Counted from the first letter of the stretch, positions 1 to 5,743 are shown. The stretch: DNA of 8,251 bases from Candidatus Kaiserbacteria bacterium RIFCSPLOWO2_01_FULL_55_19 (GCA_001781715.1 MFMD01000006.1:1-8251); one strand, 5' to 3'. A program made the numbers and translations. Notes: generated by a model not told the origin, from the sequence alone.

Positions 1-1
1 C

Positions 2-73
2 AAGGCATTTCCTCTGTCTAGCCAATACCCAGAGAACACCCAGACGCTCCGCGTTCGAGTGTTATATACTTGA
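2..73 (+). CDS. C-terminal tail of a probable upstream gene (5' end outside window)
   Basis: The frame is open from the window edge to a TGA at 71-73, giving 23 residues that end in RVRVLYT. The segment is too short to assign a family. Support comes from context: the TGA overlaps a TTG at 70-72 by the same 4-nt arrangement seen as ATGA at three later junctions, and the alternating hydrophobic end looks like a final beta-strand. The competing frame starting at base 1 closes early (TAG at 19-21). If real, this gene would be cotranscribed with the ATPase that follows. It could equally be non-coding leader sequence. Confidence 0.35.
   Translation, partial: KAFPLSSQYPENTQTLRVRVLYT
65..70 (+). promoter_or_regulatory. 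Possible -10 box for the ATPase gene
   Basis: TATACT matches the TATAAT consensus at five of six positions and sits 8 nt before the ATG at 79, so the predicted transcription start (about 77) nearly coincides with the start codon. No good -35 hexamer lies 16-18 nt upstream. The same hexamer is used at 3748-3753. It overlaps the end of the probable upstream reading frame and may be a chance match. Confidence 0.35.
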
Positions 74-78
74 AGGTA

Positions 79-1779
79 ATGGAAAATCCGGAGCGCGTTA
101 CCTACTTCGCGGCAACTGATGCGCGCGGGAAATATATTCCGTTTGGCATCAAGTCAAAGGACCGCGATCGCCACATGTATGTCATCGGCAAGACAGGTAT
201 GGGTAAGTCAACCTTGCTCGAGAATATGGCGATTCAGGACATCAGAAACGGCGAGGGGCTCGTATTCATCGACCCGCACGGCGGCACGGTTGAGCGGCTC
301 CTGGACTACATCCCCGAAGAGCGGGTCAAAGATGTGGTGTACTTCGCTCCGTTTGATATGGAGCACCCCATTGCCTTTAATGTGATGGAGGATGTCGGCT
401 ATGACAAACGCCACCTCGTGGTCAGTGGTCTGATGGCGACCTTCAAGAAGATTTGGGAAGACGCGTGGAGCGCACGAATGGAATATATTCTTACCAACAC
501 GCTTCTTGCCCTGCTGGAATATCCGGACGCCACTCTGCTCGGCGTGAACCGCATGTACACCGACAAGGAGTACCGGAAGAAAGTGGTGGACAATGTGAGG
601 GACCCTGTGGTCAAGGATTTCTGGACGAAAGAATTTGCTAACTACGGCGACCGTTATACCCAAGAGGCGACACCGGCTATCCAGAACAAGATAGGACAAT
701 TTACGGGCAATCCGCTGATTCGCAATATTATCGGGCAGCCGAAATCCTCCTTTGATATCCGCACGATGATGGATGAGAGAAAGATTCTCATCATCAATCT
801 TTCCAAGGGTCTCGTGGGGGAGACCAATATGCGCCTCATCGGCTCAATGCTTACTACGCGCATCTTCCTCGCGGCGATGAGCCGCGCCGACCTGTCGGGA
901 GAGAAGCTCGCGAAGCTCCCGCACTTCTATTTCTATGTGGATGAATTTCAGAACTTTGCGAACGAGACATTCGCCGAGGTTCTTTCCGAGGCGCGCAAAT
1001 ATAGACTGAATCTCATCATCGCGCACCAGTACATTGAGCAGATGGAGGAGGAAGTGCGCGATGCGGTCTTCGGAAATGTTGGCACGACGGTTGTCTTCCG
1101 CGTTGGACCCTTTGACGCCGAAGTGTTGGAGACAATTTTCTTACCCCACTTCACCAAAGAGGATGTGGTGACGCTCGATAAACGGCAGGTGTATCTCACG
1201 CTTATGATTGACGGCGTAGGGTCGGCACCGTTCTCGGCGGTGACGATTCCGCCCATAGAGGCGCCGTCGGTGTCTCACCGAGAACAGGTCATCGCTTCAT
1301 CGCGTGAGAAATTCACCACCCTGCGCGCGGGCATAGAGAAGTCCATCATGGATGAGCTTGTGGCGAGCGCCGCCGCTCCCGCCCCGCTCGATGCGCGTAT
1401 GCGAAAGACGCCGGCACAACGAGCGCCTGCCATGCCGAAAACGCCTCCGCCACCCACACACAGAGAAGAGACAGGGCGAGAGGAGCTTCTGCCGCCACCA
1501 AGACCGTTTGTTCAGCGCGAAGTGCCCCGGTCAGTGAGACCCGCGCCGCCCACAAAGAGTCCCGAAGACCTCAAGGCAATTCTCCGTACGATGACAGCCA
1601 AGGGCACTGCTGAGCACGGACAAAAGCAGACGGAGCACAAGGAGTCGTTGAAGGGAGTCCTTGCTCAGGTGCTCGCCAAAAATGCTCCTTCGGCAAACAC
1701 AAGCGTCCCCGTCCCCGAGAAGAAGCCGTTTGAGGTTTCTGAAGACGCATTACGGAAAGTGCTCAAGGGCGATGCATGA
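79..1779 (+). CDS. TraG/VirD4-like conjugative DNA-transfer ATPase (soluble, no membrane anchor)
   Basis: Predicted P-loop ATPase of the HerA/FtsK superfamily, VirD4/TraG/TrwB branch, which couples DNA to type IV secretion or conjugation machines. Numbering from ATG 79: Walker A GKTGMGKST at 37-45; Walker B-like LVFIDPHG at 61-68, with the DPHG signature of this branch; a second acidic motif YVDEFQNF at 286-293, typical of the TraG 'TraM-recognition' region; and a sensor-like segment ending IIAHQ at about 313-317. No transmembrane helices precede Walker A, unlike proteobacterial VirD4, so it must reach the membrane through a partner. From about residue 430 to the end (566) the protein is Pro/Ala/Lys-rich and probably disordered. 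I prefer ATG 79 to the in-frame TTG 70 (3 residues longer) because of codon preference and the -10 box at 65-70; the TTG overlaps an upstream TGA and remains possible. Natural substrates could be plasmid, chromosomal or incoming DNA. Family assignment is confident; the exact role is not. Confidence 0.9.
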   Translation: MENPERVTYFAATDARGKYIPFGIKSKDRDRHMYVIGKTGMGKSTLLENMAIQDIRNGEGLVFIDPHGGTVERLLDYIPEERVKDVVYFAPFDMEHPIAFNVMEDVGYDKRHLVVSGLMATFKKIWEDAWSARMEYILTNTLLALLEYPDATLLGVNRMYTDKEYRKKVVDNVRDPVVKDFWTKEFANYGDRYTQEATPAIQNKIGQFTGNPLIRNIIGQPKSSFDIRTMMDERKILIINLSKGLVGETNMRLIGSMLTTRIFLAAMSRADLSGEKLAKLPHFYFYVDEFQNFANETFAEVLSEARKYRLNLIIAHQYIEQMEEEVRDAVFGNVGTTVVFRVGPFDAEVLETIFLPHFTKEDVVTLDKRQVYLTLMIDGVGSAPFSAVTIPPIEAPSVSHREQVIASSREKFTTLRAGIEKSIMDELVASAAAPAPLDARMRKTPAQRAPAMPKTPPPPTHREETGREELLPPPRPFVQREVPRSVRPAPPTKSPEDLKAILRTMTAKGTAEHGQKQTEHKESLKGVLAQVLAKNAPSANTSVPVPEKKPFEVSEDALRKVLKGDA

Positions 1780-1789
1780 TTTTTAATTA

Positions 1790-1825
1790 CTGAATCCGCT
1801 AATGGCACTGAATCCGTCAGTGGCA
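1790..1825 (+). repeat. Two-copy 18-bp tandem repeat with a small hairpin
   Basis: Units 1790-1807 and 1808-1825 match at 15 of 18 positions and share CTGAATCCG at the 5' end and TGGCA at the 3' end. CACTGA and TCAGTG (1806-1811 and 1817-1822) form a perfect 6-bp stem with loop ATCCG. The first unit cannot form the equivalent stem. No T-run follows, so this is not a standard intrinsic terminator, though it lies just after the ATPase stop codon. The 18-nt period equals six codons and the frame is open here (TES.-G repeated), but no start codon lies upstream in that frame after the TGA. Confidence 0.6.
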
Positions 1826-1851
1826 CATGTCGAGCCAATTGTCTAACCCCC

Positions 1852-1888
1852 TATCCCCAATTTCATGCTATAGCAGTATCTAAGGGAT
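1852..1888 (+). repeat. Left inverted repeat flanking the Cas2-like gene
   Basis: This 37-bp segment is the reverse complement of 2518-2554 at 31 of 37 positions, without gaps. The conserved blocks are TATCCCCAA at the outer end (1852-1860), TGCTATAGCAGTAT in the middle (1866-1879) and AAGGGAT at the inner end (1882-1888). The mismatches cluster in two short patches. It ends 23 bp before the Cas2-like start codon. No target-site duplication is obvious beside the two outer ends. Confidence 0.8.
1866..1875 (+). promoter_or_regulatory. Palindromic site TGCTATAGCA, candidate operator 1
   Basis: This 10-bp perfect palindrome is centred between 1870 and 1871, which is -41.5 from the predicted transcription start of the Cas2-like gene (1912). 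That position overlaps the -35 region, where the promoter has no recognisable -35 hexamer. Dimeric activators of the class II type commonly bind at this distance. It may be bound by the winged-helix protein encoded immediately downstream (inference). Confidence 0.45.
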
Positions 1889-1899
1889 GCTCATTCCAA

Positions 1900-1905
1900 T
1901 ATAAT
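1900..1905 (+). promoter_or_regulatory. Consensus -10 box giving a predicted leaderless start for the Cas2-like gene
   Basis: A perfect TATAAT ends 6 bases before the ATG at 1912, so a start 7 nt downstream of the box falls exactly on the A of the start codon. No Shine-Dalgarno sequence precedes the ATG. The expected -35 position (1877-1882, TATCTA) is a poor match, so expression may depend on the palindrome at 1866-1875. Confidence 0.6.
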
Positions 1906-1911
1906 GAACAA

Positions 1912-2493
1912 ATGGAATCTGTTGAAGCAGGAGCAAAAAAGAAAAGACAGAGAAGGAATCTGCGCAATGCCGCGCTCATGGCTATCGGAGTTGCGGGAAT
2001 CATTACTGTTGCGGCGGTCGCGCCGAATATGTTCCAGATGCTCGGCAGAACCGGTGCGCTCGCACGGCTCAAGTATCGCTCTAAGGGCATACTCGCCAGA
2101 TTGAAACAAAGAGGCGAGATTGAGTTTGTCGAACACAATGGGAAGAAATATATACGGTTAACTGACAAAGGAGAGAGAGTACTTGATATTGAACGCAGGA
2201 GATTAGACCTACTTGTGAATAAACCGAAGAAATGGGACGGTCGCTATCGATTAGTCATGTTCGACATTCCGGAAAAACGCAAGAAAATTCGCGAACATTT
2301 GCGTTTTGAAATGCAAGAAATCGGGTTCTTACGCATACAAGACAGTGTGTGGATCTATCCATATGATTGTGAGGAGTTTATCGCGCTTCTTAAGGCGGAC
2401 CTGCACATTGGCAAGGACATACTCTATGCGGTTATAGAAGAAATTGAAAATGACATGCGTATCCGTAAACATTTCAATTTACAGACTAATTAA
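1912..2493 (+). CDS. Cas2-like/PaaX-like protein with winged helix and N-terminal hydrophobic helix
   Basis: 193 residues in three parts. Residues 1-19 are strongly basic (KKKRQRR at 9-15). Residues 20-38 are hydrophobic (start AALMAIGVAGII) and end at a Pro, a possible membrane helix. Residues about 46-95 look like a winged helix, with recognition region YRSKGILARLKQRG (55-68) and a wing around NGKKYIRLTDKG (76-87). Residues about 108-190 resemble the Cas2 ferredoxin-like fold: RLVMFDIPEKRKK with Asp118 where Cas2 nucleases carry their metal-binding Asp, then SVWIYPY at 145-151. This order matches the PaaX-type repressors, whose central domain is Cas2-like, and stand-alone 'Cas2' proteins frequent in CPR genomes. 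No cas1 or CRISPR array is present, so a role in spacer acquisition is unlikely. A DNA-binding regulator, or the moving part of an IR-bounded element, fits better. The TAA stop shares its last base with an ATG at 2493 that I do not take as the next start. AGA (7) and TTA (5) codons are enriched relative to the ATPase gene. Confidence 0.8.
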   Translation: MESVEAGAKKKRQRRNLRNAALMAIGVAGIITVAAVAPNMFQMLGRTGALARLKYRSKGILARLKQRGEIEFVEHNGKKYIRLTDKGERVLDIERRRLDLLVNKPKKWDGRYRLVMFDIPEKRKKIREHLRFEMQEIGFLRIQDSVWIYPYDCEEFIALLKADLHIGKDILYAVIEEIENDMRIRKHFNLQTN

Positions 2494-2517
2494 TGACATC
2501 TCTCCATCAAAACAAAT

Positions 2518-2554
2518 ATCCCTTGAATACTGCTATAGCAGATAGTTGGGGATA
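2518..2554 (-). repeat. Right inverted repeat flanking the Cas2-like gene
   Basis: Inverted partner of 1852-1888. Shared blocks, read on the + strand, are ATCCCTT (2518-2524), ATACTGCTATAGCA (2527-2540) and TTGGGGATA (2546-2554). It lies 24 bp after the Cas2-like stop codon and 2 bp before the -35 hexamer of the next gene, so it doubles as upstream promoter DNA for the HhH surface protein. Confidence 0.8.
2530..2541 (+). promoter_or_regulatory. Palindromic site CTGCTATAGCAG, candidate operator 2
   Basis: A 12-bp perfect palindrome with the same core as 1866-1875. Its centre is at -56.5 from the predicted start of the HhH protein gene (2592), just upstream of the -35 hexamer. That places it where an activator or a looping repressor could act. 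Two copies of this palindrome occur in the window, and both flank the Cas2-like gene. Confidence 0.4.
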
Positions 2555-2556
2555 CT

Positions 2557-2585
2557 TTGAAGTACCGTATTTTAGAGTATATAAT
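2557..2585 (+). promoter_or_regulatory. Sigma70-type promoter with predicted leaderless start for the HhH protein
   Basis: TTGAAG (2557-2562, four of six matches to TTGACA), a 17-bp spacer and perfect TATAAT (2580-2585). The predicted start, 7 nt after the box, is exactly the A of ATG 2592. This is the best promoter match I found in the window, and it argues that the gene starts at 2592 rather than at the in-frame ATG 2493. Confidence 0.7.
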
Positions 2586-2591
2586 GCACCC

Positions 2592-3728
2592 ATGCACATA
2601 GTCAGTTTGTTCGCTCTCGCCATTTTCTTTCCCTCCTTCGCCTTTGCGGTGGCGCTGATAAACATAAACACGGCAGACGCGACCCTTCTGGATACGCTTC
2701 CGGGCATCGGGCCCACAAAGGCGGCCGCTATTATTGACTATCGTACGACCTATGGGCCGTTCGCTCGCATTGAGGATATCCAAAATGTCAGCGGCATCGG
2801 TGTGAGCACCTATGCAGATATCGCACCACTCATCACGGTCGGCGACACAGTTACAGCCGTAAGCACAGCATCATCAACAGAAAGTACATCGGCATCGGGA
2901 GGCGCGACGACCTACACACCTCCCCCTACGGTCCTCTCGGTTGATATCGGACCCGATATTACCGCATATCGCGAGGTGCCCTTTACGCTTACTGCACTCG
3001 CAAAGACAAAGAGCGGCGCTGTTGATCCGGCGGCGACCATCTACTGGAGCTTTGGCGACGGTTCCGCGACCGAGGGACGCGTTATAGAAAAGACCTACCA
3101 CTATATCGGGACCTATCTTGTGGTCGCGACGGCGAAAGACGGTACGACAACGGCGCGGGATGACCTTGTGGTGGTTGTGAAGTCCGCGGTGGTGCGCATC
3201 GCATCGGTGACGCATGAAGGTATTATTCTCGCGAACGATACCAATGAGCGCCTCGAGCTCTCCGGTTGGCGCCTCGTGACTGATACCGGAGTGTTCCGTC
3301 TACCCGAGGGGACGATGCTTCTGCAGAATGCAAGCGCACTATTCCCCTACACGGTTATGAATCTTTCTGTTTCTTCTACTGCGCGACTGACGTATCCAAA
3401 CGGTATTATTGCCGCGCAGTATGTTCCTGCCGCAGACGCGGTACAACCAATGTCTGACGAGCAACCTTCCGTTGCGATGATTGGTTATACAGGAGTACGG
3501 GAGGATACCCCGCTACTTACCAACACGAGAGCGAACATTCAAAACTATGAGACAGCAGCCGTAGCCCCAACGAAGACGGTAGAACCCGCCTTCGTTGGGG
3601 CGGCGCTCGCTTCGTTCGAGGCGTTGCCCGAAACAGAATCTCGTCTGCCCGGCATCTTGCGTTCGCCATGGACGCTTAGTTTCCTCGGCATTATGGCACT
3701 CGCCGGTAGTGCATTCATTTTCCTTTAA
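2592..3728 (+). CDS. Secreted ComEA-like HhH protein with PKD-like and lamin-tail-like domains, C-terminal anchor
   Basis: 378 residues. A signal peptide covers about 1-19 (hydrophobic core, AFA before the mature end). Residues 22-82 match the ComEA helix-hairpin-helix pair: NINTAD at 24-29, then hairpins LPGIGPTKAAAI (36-47) and VSGIGVSTY (66-74). ComEA is the surface receptor that binds double-stranded DNA for uptake. A Ser/Thr linker (84-110) leads to a PKD-like domain (about 112-196) with the hallmark WSFGDGS at 152-158. Residues about 200-275 look like a lamin-tail domain (LELSGWRL at 221-228, then FRLPEGT). The protein ends in one hydrophobic helix (360-378), suggesting it stays membrane-anchored. 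I chose ATG 2592 because it opens the signal peptide and sits on a promoter. An ATG at 2493 would add 33 residues read through the inverted repeat and bury the signal peptide. DNA uptake or surface adhesion is inferred. A hairpin interrupts residues 325-337. Confidence 0.85.
   Translation: MHIVSLFALAIFFPSFAFAVALININTADATLLDTLPGIGPTKAAAIIDYRTTYGPFARIEDIQNVSGIGVSTYADIAPLITVGDTVTAVSTASSTESTSASGGATTYTPPPTVLSVDIGPDITAYREVPFTLTALAKTKSGAVDPAATIYWSFGDGSATEGRVIEKTYHYIGTYLVVATAKDGTTTARDDLVVVVKSAVVRIASVTHEGIILANDTNERLELSGWRLVTDTGVFRLPEGTMLLQNASALFPYTVMNLSVSSTARLTYPNGIIAAQYVPAADAVQPMSDEQPSVAMIGYTGVREDTPLLTNTRANIQNYETAAVAPTKTVEPAFVGAALASFEALPETESRLPGILRSPWTLSFLGIMALAGSAFIFL
3564..3601 (+). repeat. Inverted repeat (12-bp stem) inside the HhH protein gene
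   Basis: GCCCCAACGAAG (3564-3575) pairs perfectly with CTTCGTTGGGGC (3590-3601). Inside, one A-C mismatch is followed by three more pairs (CGG/CCG) around a 6-nt loop. It is read in frame and codes for residues 325-337, in the low-complexity stretch between the lamin-tail-like domain and the C-terminal helix. No T-run follows. Its location in a permissive linker suits an inserted palindromic element, but a chance stem cannot be excluded from one copy. Confidence 0.65.
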
Positions 3729-3753
3729 CCCGCGTCTCAACTCCTTGTATACT
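3725..3753 (+). promoter_or_regulatory. Promoter of the glycan cluster
   Basis: TTAACC (3725-3730, four of six to TTGACA), a 17-bp spacer and TATACT (3748-3753), preceded by TTG that provides an extended -10 TG motif. The -35 overlaps the stop codon of the HhH gene. The predicted start near 3760 leaves only about 5 nt before ATG 3765. It probably drives the epimerase gene and the overlapping glycosyltransferase gene. Confidence 0.55.
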
Positions 3754-3764
3754 AGGCTTCACAC

Positions 3765-4622
3765 ATGAAAGATACGAAACTTATTCTCGTCACGGGCGGT
3801 GCGGGCTTCATCGGTTCGCATCTTTGTGCACGTCTGGTGAAAGACGGTCACAGGGTTATCTCGCTGGATAACTACTTCACCGGCAGTCGCGAGAATCATG
3901 TTGCCGGCGTGGATTATCGCGAGGGTCATACGAAGGATATCGAGAAACATATTCCCGAAACGCCCGACCTCATCTACCACCTTGGCGAATATTCCCGTGT
4001 GGAAATAAGTTTACAAGAACCTGCGCTGGTATGGGACTTGAACAAGGACGGGACATTCGGCGTGCTTGAATTCTGGCGAAAGCGTGGAGGGAAGCTTATC
4101 TATGCCGGTTCATCAACGAAATTCGGTGATGGCGGCCTCGGTCGTATGCAAAGTCCGTATGCATGGACCAAGGCAAGCAACACCGAGCTAGTGCAGAATT
4201 ACGGCACATGGTACAACCGTACGTACGCCGTCTCTTATTTCTATAATGTATACGGTCCGAGAGAACGGGCCGGCGCATACGGCACTCTTATTGAGATATT
4301 TCGCCAGAAGCGTTTGCGTCAAGAGCCACTCACCGTTGTCGCTCCCGGCAGCCAGAAAAGGAATTTCACTCATGTTGACGATATCATCTCCGGCCTTCTT
4401 CTTGTGGGAGAGAAAGGCGAGGGAGATGAATTTGGGCTGGGTGCCGATGAATCCTATTCAGTTATTGAGGTCGCACGACTATTCGGCGGAGACATTACAA
4501 TGCTTCCCGAACGGAAAGGAAATCGTATGGAGGCGTCCCTTGATACGACAAGAGCGCGCGCGCTCGGTTGGACGCCGCGCAAAAAGCTTACTGACTACAT
4601 TGCGGAAGTCCGTAAGGTATGA
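3765..4622 (+). CDS. NAD-dependent nucleotide-sugar epimerase/dehydratase (extended SDR)
   Basis: 285 residues, an extended short-chain dehydrogenase/reductase of the GalE/RmlB kind, acting in the cytoplasm on nucleotide-activated sugars that feed surface glycan synthesis. The NAD-binding motif GGAGFIG is at 11-17; the acidic residue after beta-2 is in SLDNYFTGS (33-41); SST at 116-118 and YAWTK at 132-136 provide the catalytic Ser/Thr, Tyr132 and Lys136; YNVYGPRE (160-167) and RNFTHVDDI (199-207) are typical of sugar-nucleotide SDRs. It is somewhat shorter than classical GalE (about 340 residues), with a compact C-terminal substrate domain. The usual HLAA segment reads HLGEYSRVE (72-80), so the substrate cannot be named safely. 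It begins about 5 nt after the predicted transcription start, and its stop overlaps the next start as ATGA (4619-4622), so the two are translationally coupled. UDP-glucose 4-epimerase is the likeliest annotation. Confidence 0.9.
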   Translation: MKDTKLILVTGGAGFIGSHLCARLVKDGHRVISLDNYFTGSRENHVAGVDYREGHTKDIEKHIPETPDLIYHLGEYSRVEISLQEPALVWDLNKDGTFGVLEFWRKRGGKLIYAGSSTKFGDGGLGRMQSPYAWTKASNTELVQNYGTWYNRTYAVSYFYNVYGPRERAGAYGTLIEIFRQKRLRQEPLTVVAPGSQKRNFTHVDDIISGLLLVGEKGEGDEFGLGADESYSVIEVARLFGGDITMLPERKGNRMEASLDTTRARALGWTPRKKLTDYIAEVRKV

Positions 4623-5743
4623 AACGAGTACTCATTTTCTCACTCGCCTACTATCCGCATGTGGGCGGAGCAGAGGTCGCTATCAAGGAAGTGACCGACC
4701 GCATACGCGATATAGAATTTCATCTGGTGACCCTTCGTTTCTCTAACACAGATAAGCGTGAGGAAAGCGTAGGCAATATAGTTGTGCATCGAATTGGAAA
4801 TGGCAGTGGGAAATTAGACAAATTTCTCTTTCAGTTCGGTGCAGTTCATGTCGCATGGCGATTACACAGAATGAAGAAATTCGATGCGATATGGGCGATG
4901 ATGGCACACTCAGCAGGAGTGCCTGCGGCGTTCTTCAATCTCTTCCATCCAGACGTGCCCTATGCCTTGAGTCTCCAAGAAGGGGATCCGATACCGCACA
5001 TTGAACGCACGATGGTCCCTCTCTGGCCGCTTTTCACGCGCGCGTTTACGAGGGCAACGATGGTACTGCCGCTTTCTAGCTATCTTGCTCGTTGGGCACG
5101 TAACCGTCGGTTTACAGGGCCAATAGAGATTGTGCCAAACGGTGTCTCGGTACAAGACTTTGCCGGCGTGGCGATTCCACACGAACAGACAATCTTGATT
5201 ACCACCTCGCGTCTCGTATCTAAGAATGCGATTGATGATGTCATACGGGCACTCGCGCTTCTTCCTGAAGTGCGGTTCCAGGTCCTCGGTAGCGGACCCG
5301 AGGAGAGCAATCTGCGAGCGCTGGCGGTCGCGTGCGGGGTCCATGACCGTGTGGAGTTCCTCGGCCACATAGACCGAAGTGATATGCCGAAGTATCTACA
5401 TGCCGCCGATATCTTCATCCGTCCGTCACGCACTGAAGGATTCGGGATTTCATTTATGGAAGCGATGGCGGCAGGACTGCCCGTCACCGCAACACAGGAG
5501 GGAGGCATCGCAGACTTCCTTTTTGATGCAAAACGGAATCCTGATAAAGAGACGACTGGTTGGGCGGTGGACAAGAATTCGCCCGAGCAGATAGCGGAGG
5601 CGGTGCGAGATATTCTCGCGCATCCCGAGCAGGTTGCGCGGGTGACCGCAACCGCCAAGCATATGGTGACTGAGAAATATGACTGGAATCTTATTGCGAA
5701 GCAGATGCGGAGCATATTCGACCGCCTGTTCCAGAACCGCTAG
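4619..5743 (+). CDS. GT4-type glycosyltransferase 1
   Basis: 374 residues, retaining GT-B glycosyltransferase of family GT4, transferring a sugar from a nucleotide donor to a growing surface glycan or lipid-linked acceptor at the inner face of the membrane. The N-terminal domain opens with the glycine loop YYPHVGGAE (11-19). The C-terminal donor domain contains IVPNGV (171-176), a phosphate-contacting SRLVSK (197-202), the GSGPEESNLRAL segment (224-235) with DRVEFLGHI (243-251), and the E-x7-E motif RTEGFGISFMEA (271-282; Glu273 and Glu281). Length and motif order are normal. It starts inside the stop of the epimerase gene with no clear ribosome site of its own. Its TAG stop (5741-5743) forms part of the -10 box of the next gene. 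Donor and acceptor cannot be read from the sequence. Confidence 0.9.
   Translation: MKRVLIFSLAYYPHVGGAEVAIKEVTDRIRDIEFHLVTLRFSNTDKREESVGNIVVHRIGNGSGKLDKFLFQFGAVHVAWRLHRMKKFDAIWAMMAHSAGVPAAFFNLFHPDVPYALSLQEGDPIPHIERTMVPLWPLFTRAFTRATMVLPLSSYLARWARNRRFTGPIEIVPNGVSVQDFAGVAIPHEQTILITTSRLVSKNAIDDVIRALALLPEVRFQVLGSGPEESNLRALAVACGVHDRVEFLGHIDRSDMPKYLHAADIFIRPSRTEGFGISFMEAMAAGLPVTATQEGGIADFLFDAKRNPDKETTGWAVDKNSPEQIAEAVRDILAHPEQVARVTATAKHMVTEKYDWNLIAKQMRSIFDRLFQNR

Larger units (their letters stand above)
1852..2554 (+). mobile_element. Candidate IR-bounded single-gene element (Cas2-like cargo)
   Basis: A 703-bp unit bounded by 37-bp imperfect inverted repeats holds exactly one gene, the 193-residue Cas2-like/winged-helix protein. 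The layout resembles a small mobile element, and the gene uses AGA (7) and TTA (5) codons far more often than the ATPase gene. Against mobility, the only protein is not a known transposase, no target duplication is seen, and the repeats contain a palindrome that could simply be an operator present at two promoters. The boundaries given are those of the repeats and are an inference. Confidence 0.35.

Noticed and set aside
208..699. Long minus-strand open frame opposite the ATPase gene
   Set aside because: It lies wholly inside a well-supported + strand gene, has no recognisable motif, and follows from codon bias of the real gene.
1806..1822. Intrinsic terminator after the ATPase gene
   Set aside because: The 6-bp stem is not followed by a T-run.
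1912..2493. CRISPR-Cas adaptation locus based on the Cas2-like domain
   Set aside because: No cas1, no direct-repeat array and no leader in the window; the fused winged helix fits PaaX-like proteins instead.
4552..4565. 14-bp palindrome GAGCGCGCGCGCTC in the epimerase gene
   Set aside because: A simple GC alternation from Arg and Ala codons; no spacer structure or context suggests function.
5080..5715. 211-codon minus-strand frame opposite glycosyltransferase 1
   Set aside because: Shadow of the GT4 coding frame; Ser/Arg-rich with no domain, and the + strand frame has all GT4 motifs.
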